A stretch of DNA of 64,000 nt from JAUICS01 sp964384335 (lineage in GTDB: Bacteria > Pseudomonadota > Alphaproteobacteria > Micavibrionales > Micavibrionaceae): assembly GCA_964384335.1 (NCBI GenBank), contig CAYLKN010000009.1:9552-73551 (forward strand), given 5' to 3'. Of the stretch, positions 18,950 to 28,197 are shown one piece after another. A program made the translations under genes and the position numbers. Each line of letters begins with the position of its first letter. Position 1 is the stretch's first letter. The notes under the pieces were generated by a model, which worked only from the letters and a program-made list of their open reading frames with translations, did not search any database and was not told where the DNA came from.

Positions 18950-19198
18950 GTGTTTAAAACTGTCTTTATTTATGTATTTATTATATTAATTACCCCTGTT
19001 TTTGCGTCTGACAACACAAGTACCGAGTTTTCCGGACCTGCGTACACACATCCGGGATTTGAAGACAATAAAAATGATAATATAAATGCATTGCAGGACA
19101 GCACGGAACGCCCCCTTTCGGAAATTGAACCCGCTGCCGGAAATAAGGAAGAGAACCAGCCTTCTGATAAATCCGAAAATCAGTTAAGCCCTGATTAA
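18950..19198 (+). CDS. Small secreted or periplasmic acidic protein
   Basis: Unrecognised 82-residue protein. A clear signal peptide (MFKTVFIYVFIILITPVFA) would leave a mature chain of about 60 residues, hydrophilic and rich in Asp, Glu and Asn, likely disordered. I choose the GTG at 18950 because GGAG lies six bases in front of it; starts at 18938 (TTG) and 18944 (ATG) are possible but sit on the ribosome-binding site. It lies between the phosphorelay operon and the capsule/lipid cluster and is followed by a strong inverted repeat. Confidence 0.5.
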   Translation: MFKTVFIYVFIILITPVFASDNTSTEFSGPAYTHPGFEDNKNDNINALQDSTERPLSEIEPAAGNKEENQPSDKSENQLSPD

Positions 19199-19213
19199 TA
19201 AAAAAATAAAACC

Positions 19214-19247
19214 GTTTTTTACAAAGCATTTTTGTAAAGTAAAAAAC
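19214..19247. terminator. Inverted repeat after the small secreted protein gene
   Basis: Arms GTTTTTTAC (19214-19222) and GTAAAAAAC (19239-19247) pair perfectly around a 16-base loop. The stem is AT-rich and is not followed by a T-run on the plus strand, so it is a poor intrinsic terminator in that direction. It marks the border between the preceding genes and the capsule/lipid cluster. It could also be an operator. Confidence 0.35.
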
Positions 19248-19343
19248 CCGTAATTAAAAAACAAACAAGGCTGGATTTAAAAACCTGGTTGCGATGCATA
19301 AAAAAAGCTTTTCTGCTATTCGTTATTTAAATACTGTAGTTTG

Positions 19344-20672
19344 ATGCGTGTTCTTTTTTTACAAATCCTGCCAAGTGCATTTTTTTTCCGTTTGGCTGTT
19401 AAATTCCGAAATAGCGGGCACAGCGTCTATAAAATCAACTTTTCGGGCGGGGATATGGCCTTCTGGAATATTGCCAGCCGATCGTTTAACTATAAAGGAA
19501 CGCTGGACAATCTTCCCGAGTATTACAAAAATTTTCTCGATAAACATCAGATAGATAGTGTTCTTTTATTTGGCGATTGCCGGCCCGTACATAAGGCCGT
19601 TATGCCCATTTGCAAAGATCTGGGCATAGATGTTTATGTTTTTGAGGAAGGTTATCTTCGGCCAAACTGGATTACAATGGACTATTACGGTACAAACTGG
19701 AATTCAAGGGTGCTTGATGATCTTGACTGCCTCAGGAAAAGCTATGATCGCTTTTTAAGTCAAGGCGCATATGACAACGGCGAACCCGTGCGTTCCTATT
19801 TTATAAAAAGAGCTGCAAATGATTTTGTTTACAACGTCTGTAACAGCTTTCTGAAACCTTTTTTCCCGGGGTACAAATCACACAGGCCGGAATGGATTTA
19901 CCGTGAATATTCAGGATTTGTAAAACGGTTTTTGAAAAGTCAAAAATATCGAAAAAAATACTTAAAGATATGCCGTGACACTATACGGAAAAAAGAAAAA
20001 TTCTTTCTCGTACCCCTTCAACTGGACAGCGATTATCAAATCAGGGAACATTCCAGGTTTAGTTCGATGCATGAATTTTTAGAAACGGTATTCCTGTCTT
20101 TCCGTAATCATGCTTCAAAGGATTCAAAACTACTTGTAAAACTTCACCCGCTTGATAACGGGATTCAGGATTACTGCAAAATCACAATGGATTTGGCGAG
20201 GGAGCATGGCCTTGAAAAAAGGGTCAAAGCCATTGACTATGTCAATCTGCCGAGTCTTTTGCGGACATGCCGCGGTGTGGTTCTGGTTAACAGCACGGTA
20301 GGGTTTTCAGCACTTATGAATAAAAAACCGTTGATTACACTTGGCAAGGCTTTATACGACATGCCCGGGATTACATATCAGGGCAATCTCAATCGCTTCT
20401 GGCTGGATGCCGAAACATTTTCTCCTGATAAAAACCTTGTGAATGCCCTGCGAAACTTGCTTATTGAAAAAACGCAAGTTAATGGCGGATATTTTTCACA
20501 AGATGGCGTTCGATTATCGGTTGATAACGCCTATACAAAAATACTAAAAGACAAAGAGCGTTTAAACCGGGAAAAAATTGATAAAACCGTAAACTTAAGA
20601 CTACAGAATGTGCGACAACTTAAGGAAAACTATGGGTTACCTATTCCTTTACCCGCCAGAAAAGTGGCCTGA
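19344..20672 (+). CDS. KpsS-family capsule polysaccharide protein (RkpJ-like)
   Basis: A 442-residue cytoplasmic protein of the KpsS/LipB (Capsule_synth) family. In E. coli-type capsules KpsS adds the first beta-Kdo residue to the lipid acceptor of the polysaccharide. Recognisable features are the N-terminal LFLQILPSAFFFRLA, the FGDCRPVHK and VFEEGYLRPNWITMDYYG motifs, and the C-terminal KLHPLDNG with VLVNSTVGFSALM, where nucleotide sugar binding is expected. The ATG at 19344 is preferred over the TTG at 19341. The S. meliloti homologue would be RkpJ. It starts the capsule/lipid cluster; the PKS gene follows 33 bases later. Confidence 0.82.
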   Translation: MRVLFLQILPSAFFFRLAVKFRNSGHSVYKINFSGGDMAFWNIASRSFNYKGTLDNLPEYYKNFLDKHQIDSVLLFGDCRPVHKAVMPICKDLGIDVYVFEEGYLRPNWITMDYYGTNWNSRVLDDLDCLRKSYDRFLSQGAYDNGEPVRSYFIKRAANDFVYNVCNSFLKPFFPGYKSHRPEWIYREYSGFVKRFLKSQKYRKKYLKICRDTIRKKEKFFLVPLQLDSDYQIREHSRFSSMHEFLETVFLSFRNHASKDSKLLVKLHPLDNGIQDYCKITMDLAREHGLEKRVKAIDYVNLPSLLRTCRGVVLVNSTVGFSALMNKKPLITLGKALYDMPGITYQGNLNRFWLDAETFSPDKNLVNALRNLLIEKTQVNGGYFSQDGVRLSVDNAYTKILKDKERLNREKIDKTVNLRLQNVRQLKENYGLPIPLPARKVA

Positions 20673-20705
20673 AATAAGTAAATCTCAACACTGTTTTTTT
20701 GTATT

Positions 20706-23700
20706 ATGAATGAGAAATCTTTGAAAACAAGTTCTTCGGTGTGGTCTGCAGATCTGTGTATTGTGGGCGTGGGATTACGTTTGCCGGGAAAGGCTCTTTC
20801 ACTGGGCAGCCTTGCTCAGATTTTAACGAATGAAAATGACGTGATCGCCGATATTGGTTCGGAGCGATGGAATAAATCTGCGTTTTATCACCGTGATAAC
20901 ATACCCGGACACGCCTATAACTTAAGAGGTGGAATAGTCGAAGACATCTATGATTTTGATGCCGATTTTTTTGGCATGTCCCCGCGTGAAGTTAAACAGA
21001 CCGATCCGCAACACAGAATGCTGCTCCAGACAACATGGGAAGCATTTGAAAATGCGGGAATAGACCCGTTTTCCATCAAAGACAGAAATATTGACGTATT
21101 TGTTGGAATTTCTGCAACGGATTACGGTACCCTGTTCCATCACGACATTGCCATGACCGAGGCCCATTTTATGCCCGGAAACGCGATGAGCATTGCAGCA
21201 AACCGGCTTTCATACTTCTATGACTTTCATGGCGAAAGCATGGCAATCGACACCGCCTGTTCTTCTTCACTGGTGGCCCTGCACAAGGCCGCACAGTCAA
21301 TCGTGTCCGGAAACTGTGAGATGGCAGTCGTCGGAGGTTCGCATGCGCTTTTAAATCCCTATCCTTTTGTGGCGTTTTCCAAGGCCGGAATGCTGTCCCG
21401 TAAGGGGCACTGTTTTTGCTTTGACCAGCGCGCGGATGGATACGTACGCGCAGAAGGATCCGTAACGGTTTTAGTCACAACAAAAGAAAAAGCGCTGCAG
21501 GAAGGCTGGCCTGTCCTCTGCGTGTTAAAGGGCGGCGGAATGAATACGGATGGCGGCAAATCCTTCCTGCTGGCCCCTAATTATGAACGTCAGAAAGAAC
21601 TCATATATTCAGTACGCGAGGCTGTAAAGGCGAAGGAAGATGATTATCTTTACTTTGAAGCGCACGGCACAGGGACCCCGGTGGGTGATCCAAGTGAATG
21701 CAATGCAATAGGATCGGCAATCGCCGTAAACAGGAAAGAACATCCTTTGCCTGTCGGCTCCGTAAAATCCCATATCGGCCATACCGAACCGGTGTCAGGG
21801 CTTGCAGGACTGGCAAAGGTTATCACAATTTTTCAAAATGGTGAGATACCCGCAAATACAAACTTTAAAAAACCCAGCAAGGCAATTGATTTCAAGAAGC
21901 TGAATCTTGAGGTTGTCACGCGAAAAACCTCACTAAAGCAGGGCATGTCCTCTGACAGTGTAATCGGCCTCAATTCGTTTGGTTTTGGCGGGGTAAACGC
22001 CCATATTGTCGCCGCCCCCTTTCTGAGCGATCAGGAAAGTTCAAAACACTATTTGACCTCAGGTGCCCGGATGGTCAAAAAAGAAGAAACCTGTAAGACA
22101 GAAGATAAACCAGCCCCTCTATTCCTTTCCGCACATTCGGAAGAAGCCCTGGTGGAAAGCGCCAGAAATATTGCGGAGTATATCACCGACGAAACGGATA
22201 TCCGCAACCTGTCCTATTCCCTTTATTCCCGGAGGGCAAAACTTGCGCACTGCGCCGTGATAGATCCATTCGGAAATCATAATTATCGCGATCTTTTGCA
22301 AAAGCTTGCTGACACGAAAAACGACCCGGGCATTATCAGGGAGAAACAGGTAAAATCTCCACAGAAAACAGTGTTCGTTTACAATGGTAACGGTGCACAA
22401 TGGCTTGGCATGGGTAAAGACATTGCAAACCATTTCCCTGAATTCCAAAAATCCTTGAATGAATTTGACAAACGTCTGAAGCCCTTGATTGGGTGGTCGG
22501 TCAGAGACTGGTTTGTAAAAGAACAGAAAGATGAAGACATAAAAAATGCGGAGATTATCCAGCCTGTTGTACTCGCTCTTCAGATCGCAATAACCGATAC
22601 GCTGCGTTTTCATGGAATTATGCCCGACTATGTCATCGGACACAGTGTTGGTGAGATTAGTGCGGCCTATGCGTGCGGTGCGATTAATGCCGAAGAAGCA
22701 ATCTGCATTATAAAGGCCCGTTGCGAAGCGCAAAAACCGGCAAAGGGAAAAGGCCTCATGGCCGCCGCGAGCTTTACAGGGCAAGAAATTGAAGAGATGA
22801 ATGAAAAGCATGGATACGCCTTGTCCGTGGCTTCATACAACGCACCAAACTCAATAACGATCACAGGTTCGCATGAGGAAATCGAAAATGCAGGAAATGT
22901 TGCGCAACAGGTCCGCAAGACTTTCAAAACCCTTGAAAGTGAATATCCTTATCACAGTCCTATTATGGAGTCCGGCAAATCTCTTTTCATTAAGCATATG
23001 AAGCCTTTGAATAAGAAAAAGACACTTTCCTGTGACTTCATTTCAACCGTCAGCGGCAAACTTGAAAAAGAGAGTTTGTTTGCAAAAGAATACTGGTGGC
23101 AAAACATAAGAAACCCCGTCCTCTTTCAGAGCGCGATTGAGGAAGTATGCAGAATTGAAACAAAGAAAGGGAGTGAAACATTATCCTTTATCGAAATTGG
23201 CCCAAGTGCAATTTTACAATCCTACATAAGAAAATCATCCTCGGGTTTTGAAAAATGGGTTCGTATTTTCTCAACTCAGCAGAGAAATACAGACGGCCCT
23301 TCTGCACTTAGAAAGTCTTTGTATCAATTCCTTGCCGCCGGCCTGATTAAAAATGAAGATACACTCATTCCCAAAGGGCGCTTTCTGGAAGATCTGCCTC
23401 CATATCCCTGGACCAATCAGACGTATATCTTCACGCATACCCCGGAATGCGTCAACGATCTGAAACAGAAGCCGGATCATTTCCTGCTTGGATACAGACA
23501 AAAAACGTCCAGCCCGTATTTAAAATGGTCTCAACTTATTGATCCTGTAAAACTGTCTTTTCTTCAGGATCATAAATTTGACGGCAGCCCCGTTTTCCCG
23601 GCCGCATTTTTCACCGAGATGGCGATAGCTGCAGCAAAACTGAGCCAGGATACAAAAGATAGCCCTGCGCACATTCAAAATTTCAAAATACTGAACATGC

Positions 23701-26700
23701 TTAAATTCGATGGCTCATCATCACATATTATAAATTTTGAATTTCTGGATGACAAAGGACATTTCCGGATTACAGGACGGCCGTATCTTGATGACAAACC
23801 GGCTGTCCCCTATGTCATTGGCAAAATCTCTATGTTTTCTGATTATCTTGACCAAGATATCGCTGCTGCACCTGTAAAGAACTTAAAAAATATTAACGGC
23901 AGACGCATAAATGCCCTCGCCAGGCAGGTAAAACTTGAGTACGGCAAATCTTTCAGACTTATAAAAACTGTCGCAGTATCGGAGCGGATTATCGACGTAG
24001 AGTTCAAGTCCGAAAGTCCGGATAATGAAGACTATTTAAACCCGTTTGTTCTTGATTCTGCTTTCCAGGGTATTCTGGCCCTGCTTGACAATGAAAACGA
24101 TAACGAAACCGTTTCTAAAACCGCCTTCCTGCCTGTCGGCTTCGAAGACATTGTTGTGCATTCATTTGGACAGGCGCCCGGCAGTGCCCGCATCCTGATC
24201 AAGGCTGTATACCCTCATGAAATCTGCACGGATATTAATCTTTACAATATGCAGGGCCATATCACCGCTTCACTGCGCAACATGCGTTTTAGAAAGCCGC
24301 CGGAAAATCTGCAGAACAGGGTTCTGGACCGTTTTATTATCCCGGAAAGTCAGCTTTTGCCATTTAACGATTTTGGCTCACTAAAGCCTGAAGAGATCGC
24401 AGAATCTTGTTCCATTGATTTTGTGCGGGAAGAAGATGAAGCCGCCATTCTTATCAACGCCGTCAGTATTGCCTTTCTGGCCGACGTTTACACGGATATA
24501 CCTGAAGATTCTTTCCTCGTTGATAAACGTGCGCAATGGATACGGAAAAGTTTGGAGAACGCGGGTTATCTTGAAAAGGATACCGGAAAACTGAAAAACA
24601 GGATGGACGATCTTGCTGATTTCAGGGAACTCGCCCTGACAATCCACACACATTTTCCTGATCTTGTTTTCTATGTCATGCTGCTTTTGTCTTTAAAACA
24701 AAATTTTGCAGCCTCATTTGATACATCCGGAACGCCCGAAGAAAATCAGAACGAATTCCGGAATGCACAGCTATTCTATTTACTCAATCACTCTGTTTTC
24801 ACATACAATGTCAGACATTTTCTTTGCACTTTCATACAAAAAAATATACTAGAGGCTTCCAGTAAAAGAATTATAAATATTGCGGAGATATGTGACCGAG
24901 ACTTTATCATATCAGGCCACATTCATAAAAATCTAAAGAACTTACGGGTACGCTACACCCTCTTTATCAGTGAAGATGACATTCCTCTTGCGGCCAGACT
25001 GGTGCGTGATATCCCGCAAATAAATATCGTCCCTTACGAAAATATCGGAAATGTAGAACATAAGGAGTTTGACGTTCTTGTTGATACGCGATTGCGGAAC
25101 AGAAATTCCAATAACGCAAGTAAGGTTCAGAATGTGTATTCCATGCACAATTTTATACTGGATCTCCCCGAAACACCTGAAGGCTTTTTGACTTCGCTTT
25201 GCATGTCCACTGAAAACCCGGAATCTGGTCTGGAGAATAACAGGACAGAAGTCCTGCCACAAAATTGTTTTGGAATAAGGATTGGTCAAATAGAGAATAA
25301 TACACGGGAAATGCCGGAATTAAGTGGCCGGTACGGTATTCTGACCCGCCATTCGCCCGCTTATATTCAATATTTTAAAGAGGCAATCAGTCGATGTGGC
25401 GGGCAAACATTTGATTTTTCTTCCCTCGCCGATGCAAAGGGAACCGAGACTATAGTCTACTCCGTTGTGCTGGCTTCGGAAAATGATCCTTCCCATTTAT
25501 GGGACATCGTCGGCGATCTGAAATACATTCTTACCGGTTCCGGCTGTTCTGCACTTTGGGTAATATCCGAGTATTCTGATGAGGGTTCGGCTTACTCCGC
25601 ATTTCTTAAAGGCTTTATACGTTCCGCCGCAAACGAGTACTCAACTGTGAAAATACATTTCATTGAGATTGATACAGGGACCGTAAATCCGGATCTTGTA
25701 AAGCAGCAGTTCATCAAAATACTGACTACGTATAATGAGGAGCCAGAGATAGGAGTAAATCAGGAAGGATTGCATGTCATCCGCTTCACCCCCCGGCATG
25801 AGCAGGATGTTTCAGAAGAGATTACAAACGCCTGCAAAAAACTTGTTGTTCGCAAGCCAGGAACATTCAGAAATCTTGAATGGGTTACGGGCAGTAATGG
25901 CCCAGTTCAGGATAATGAGGTTAAAATCAGGGTTATGGCCACATCCTTGAATTATCGTGACGTATTGTGGGCGAAAGGATTGCTTGAAGCTGAAATGCTT
26001 GAGGATGGGTATGCAAAACCTTCTCTGGGTATTGAATGCACCGGGGTAGTCGAGAAAACCGGAAGTGGCGTTAAACATTACAAACCCGGTGACACAGTAA
26101 TGGCATATACCGGCAATGCATTTGCGGACACAGTAAATGTACCGGCGCATTCGGTTGCCCCGATGCCCAAAAACATTTCTTTCGAGCAGGCTGCAACAAT
26201 TCCTGTGACGTTTATGACTGCCTATTATGCGCTTGTAAAAAAAGCCGCCATTCAAAAGGGTGAGAAAGTCCTGATACACGGTGCGGCAGGCGGCGTCGGC
26301 CTTGCCGCAATACAGATCGCAAAACATTTCGGTGCGGAAATATATGTAACCGCCGGGAATGAGGAAAAAAGAGCTTATCTGGAATGTCTGGGCGTTAAAA
26401 ATATCTACAACTCGAGAGATCTGGCTTTTCACGATCAGATTCTGAAAGATACGAACGGTTACGGCGTTGACGTGGTATTGAATTCGCTCTCAGGCAAGGC
26501 AATTGACACCAGCCTTGCGCTTTTGGCAGCCGAAGGCCGTTTTGCGGAACTCGGGAAAAGAGATATCTACGCGGATTCAAGCATCGGGCTGAGACCATTT
26601 CGCAGAAATATTTCCTATTTCGCCATAGATATGGACCAGCTGATACTCGGCAAGCCTCAAGTTTGCAGCACGCTTTTTCACGAGATACGTGACTTTTTCG

Positions 26701-28136
26701 AGGCGGAATGTTTCACACCTCTTCCTTACAAAACATTTGAAAGGGAAGCTTATGAAGACGCTTTTGAAACACTCTGGCGGTCAAATCATATCGGCAAAGT
26801 TCTTGTCAGAATGAACAAAGACGACGCAGAAAATCATCCGGGAAGTGATGGTTTGAAGGCTCGTACCTCAACGGCAGAATTCCGCCCGCAGGAAAAGGAT
26901 GTTTACATTGTTACCGGCGGGAACAGAGGATTTGGTTTTGAGATCCTGAAATGGCTCATTCAAAAAGGTGCCAGAAACATTGCCGCTTTAAGCCAGTCCG
27001 GAAAAATCGGCGCCGGTATCTCTGCTGCCGATACACGTTTACTTGAAGGGGCGAATGTCCGTTTTTACGCATGCGACATGGGCAACAGGTGTCAGGTAGA
27101 CAAGGCAGTTGAGCAAGTTTGCAAAGATTTTGAGAACCTGGACATAAAAGGGGCAGTTCATGCAGCATCCATGATAAGGGATGAGAAAATATCAAATATT
27201 GAGAAGGAAAATTTTGATGCCGTCTTGCTCTCAAAAGCAATGGGGGCAAAAAACCTTTCAGAATGTCTTGAATCGCATAATCTCGATTTCTTCGTTGTTG
27301 TAAGCTCAATATCCGCACATATCGGAAATTTTGGGCAAGCCGCCTATGCCGCTTCAAATCTGTATTGTGAAGAGCTTGTCAAACAAAGGCGCAAAAATAA
27401 ACAACATGGCCTTGCCATTGCCTTCGGACCCATCGCGGATTCAGGATTGCTTGTATCCGGTCAAAACAGCGAAATCCTGAATAAAATCAGAGATATCGGC
27501 CTTTATCCCGTTAAAACACGGACTGCGTTGAACAAAATTGAAGACGCCCTCGTTTCTGATGCCGATACAGTGATTTACAGCCCTGCCGACTGGACTAAAG
27601 CATCCCGTGTTTTCCCCCGTCTGTCCGCACCTGCTTACACACCTCTTTTGCCGGTTATTCATGCGGACCGGATTACGGGTAACAAGGATAAAATATTTGA
27701 AGACTTTATGAGTAAAAATTCATCGGAACAGGAAAAAATAATTATCGAAATCCTTAAAAGCGAGCTCGCCAATCTTCTGCTTACAAAGAAAGAGAAAATC
27801 GAATCCTCAATGCCGCTCGCCGATCTTGGTATCGATTCCCTTCTGGCCATGGAACTTGGCCTTAGCATCGAAAAAACATTCGAAGTCAAGCTTGATCAAT
27901 CAAGCTTTTCCTTTAACACCACTGTCCGGACACTGGCTGAAATTATCAAATCCAGAATAATTGAGAAAATAAAATGCCAGGAATCCGAAAATGTTACCGT
28001 TAAGAACGTGCATTCCCAGGATCAGCTTGAAGACCTTGCGGCAAGGCATTTATCTGAGGAAGAGCAGGAGAAAACCGTTCTGAAGCTAAAAGACAACATT
28101 TCATCCCCCAGATCTGACAGTGAGAAAGTCGCTTGA
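20706..28136 (+). CDS. Type I polyketide/fatty acid synthase, KS-AT-DH-MT(degenerate)-ER-KR-ACP (RkpA-like)
   Basis: A single-module, 2476-residue synthase. Ketosynthase: DTACSSS with Cys185, EAHGTGT with His320, KSHIGHTEP with His359. Acyltransferase: GHSVGE with Ser647, His750. Dehydratase: DHKFDGSPVFP with His956, and Asp1117 in LDSAFQG. Residues about 1190-1480 lie where a C-methyltransferase would sit but show no SAM-binding glycine motif. Enoyl reductase: NADPH loop HGAAGGVG from 1858. Ketoreductase: VTGGNRGFG from about 2068, Tyr2214. Carrier domain: GIDSLLAMEL with Ser2378. There is no thioesterase. All reductive domains look active, so iterative action should give a saturated acyl-ACP. 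Size and context match S. meliloti RkpA. The chain is probably passed to the PLP enzyme encoded 61 bases downstream. Confidence 0.93.
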   Translation: MNEKSLKTSSSVWSADLCIVGVGLRLPGKALSLGSLAQILTNENDVIADIGSERWNKSAFYHRDNIPGHAYNLRGGIVEDIYDFDADFFGMSPREVKQTDPQHRMLLQTTWEAFENAGIDPFSIKDRNIDVFVGISATDYGTLFHHDIAMTEAHFMPGNAMSIAANRLSYFYDFHGESMAIDTACSSSLVALHKAAQSIVSGNCEMAVVGGSHALLNPYPFVAFSKAGMLSRKGHCFCFDQRADGYVRAEGSVTVLVTTKEKALQEGWPVLCVLKGGGMNTDGGKSFLLAPNYERQKELIYSVREAVKAKEDDYLYFEAHGTGTPVGDPSECNAIGSAIAVNRKEHPLPVGSVKSHIGHTEPVSGLAGLAKVITIFQNGEIPANTNFKKPSKAIDFKKLNLEVVTRKTSLKQGMSSDSVIGLNSFGFGGVNAHIVAAPFLSDQESSKHYLTSGARMVKKEETCKTEDKPAPLFLSAHSEEALVESARNIAEYITDETDIRNLSYSLYSRRAKLAHCAVIDPFGNHNYRDLLQKLADTKNDPGIIREKQVKSPQKTVFVYNGNGAQWLGMGKDIANHFPEFQKSLNEFDKRLKPLIGWSVRDWFVKEQKDEDIKNAEIIQPVVLALQIAITDTLRFHGIMPDYVIGHSVGEISAAYACGAINAEEAICIIKARCEAQKPAKGKGLMAAASFTGQEIEEMNEKHGYALSVASYNAPNSITITGSHEEIENAGNVAQQVRKTFKTLESEYPYHSPIMESGKSLFIKHMKPLNKKKTLSCDFISTVSGKLEKESLFAKEYWWQNIRNPVLFQSAIEEVCRIETKKGSETLSFIEIGPSAILQSYIRKSSSGFEKWVRIFSTQQRNTDGPSALRKSLYQFLAAGLIKNEDTLIPKGRFLEDLPPYPWTNQTYIFTHTPECVNDLKQKPDHFLLGYRQKTSSPYLKWSQLIDPVKLSFLQDHKFDGSPVFPAAFFTEMAIAAAKLSQDTKDSPAHIQNFKILNMLKFDGSSSHIINFEFLDDKGHFRITGRPYLDDKPAVPYVIGKISMFSDYLDQDIAAAPVKNLKNINGRRINALARQVKLEYGKSFRLIKTVAVSERIIDVEFKSESPDNEDYLNPFVLDSAFQGILALLDNENDNETVSKTAFLPVGFEDIVVHSFGQAPGSARILIKAVYPHEICTDINLYNMQGHITASLRNMRFRKPPENLQNRVLDRFIIPESQLLPFNDFGSLKPEEIAESCSIDFVREEDEAAILINAVSIAFLADVYTDIPEDSFLVDKRAQWIRKSLENAGYLEKDTGKLKNRMDDLADFRELALTIHTHFPDLVFYVMLLLSLKQNFAASFDTSGTPEENQNEFRNAQLFYLLNHSVFTYNVRHFLCTFIQKNILEASSKRIINIAEICDRDFIISGHIHKNLKNLRVRYTLFISEDDIPLAARLVRDIPQINIVPYENIGNVEHKEFDVLVDTRLRNRNSNNASKVQNVYSMHNFILDLPETPEGFLTSLCMSTENPESGLENNRTEVLPQNCFGIRIGQIENNTREMPELSGRYGILTRHSPAYIQYFKEAISRCGGQTFDFSSLADAKGTETIVYSVVLASENDPSHLWDIVGDLKYILTGSGCSALWVISEYSDEGSAYSAFLKGFIRSAANEYSTVKIHFIEIDTGTVNPDLVKQQFIKILTTYNEEPEIGVNQEGLHVIRFTPRHEQDVSEEITNACKKLVVRKPGTFRNLEWVTGSNGPVQDNEVKIRVMATSLNYRDVLWAKGLLEAEMLEDGYAKPSLGIECTGVVEKTGSGVKHYKPGDTVMAYTGNAFADTVNVPAHSVAPMPKNISFEQAATIPVTFMTAYYALVKKAAIQKGEKVLIHGAAGGVGLAAIQIAKHFGAEIYVTAGNEEKRAYLECLGVKNIYNSRDLAFHDQILKDTNGYGVDVVLNSLSGKAIDTSLALLAAEGRFAELGKRDIYADSSIGLRPFRRNISYFAIDMDQLILGKPQVCSTLFHEIRDFFEAECFTPLPYKTFEREAYEDAFETLWRSNHIGKVLVRMNKDDAENHPGSDGLKARTSTAEFRPQEKDVYIVTGGNRGFGFEILKWLIQKGARNIAALSQSGKIGAGISAADTRLLEGANVRFYACDMGNRCQVDKAVEQVCKDFENLDIKGAVHAASMIRDEKISNIEKENFDAVLLSKAMGAKNLSECLESHNLDFFVVVSSISAHIGNFGQAAYAASNLYCEELVKQRRKNKQHGLAIAFGPIADSGLLVSGQNSEILNKIRDIGLYPVKTRTALNKIEDALVSDADTVIYSPADWTKASRVFPRLSAPAYTPLLPVIHADRITGNKDKIFEDFMSKNSSEQEKIIIEILKSELANLLLTKKEKIESSMPLADLGIDSLLAMELGLSIEKTFEVKLDQSSFSFNTTVRTLAEIIKSRIIEKIKCQESENVTVKNVHSQDQLEDLAARHLSEEEQEKTVLKLKDNISSPRSDSEKVA

Positions 28137-28197
28137 AATTGACTTTATGCTTCATTGTGATTTATAGATTATTTTTTAAATAATTCTGGTTTTACCT

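Noticed and set aside
22119..22811. A 230-codon minus-strand frame inside the PKS gene
   Set aside because: It lies opposite the acyltransferase domain with its active-site motifs; no start signals and a non-protein-like composition.
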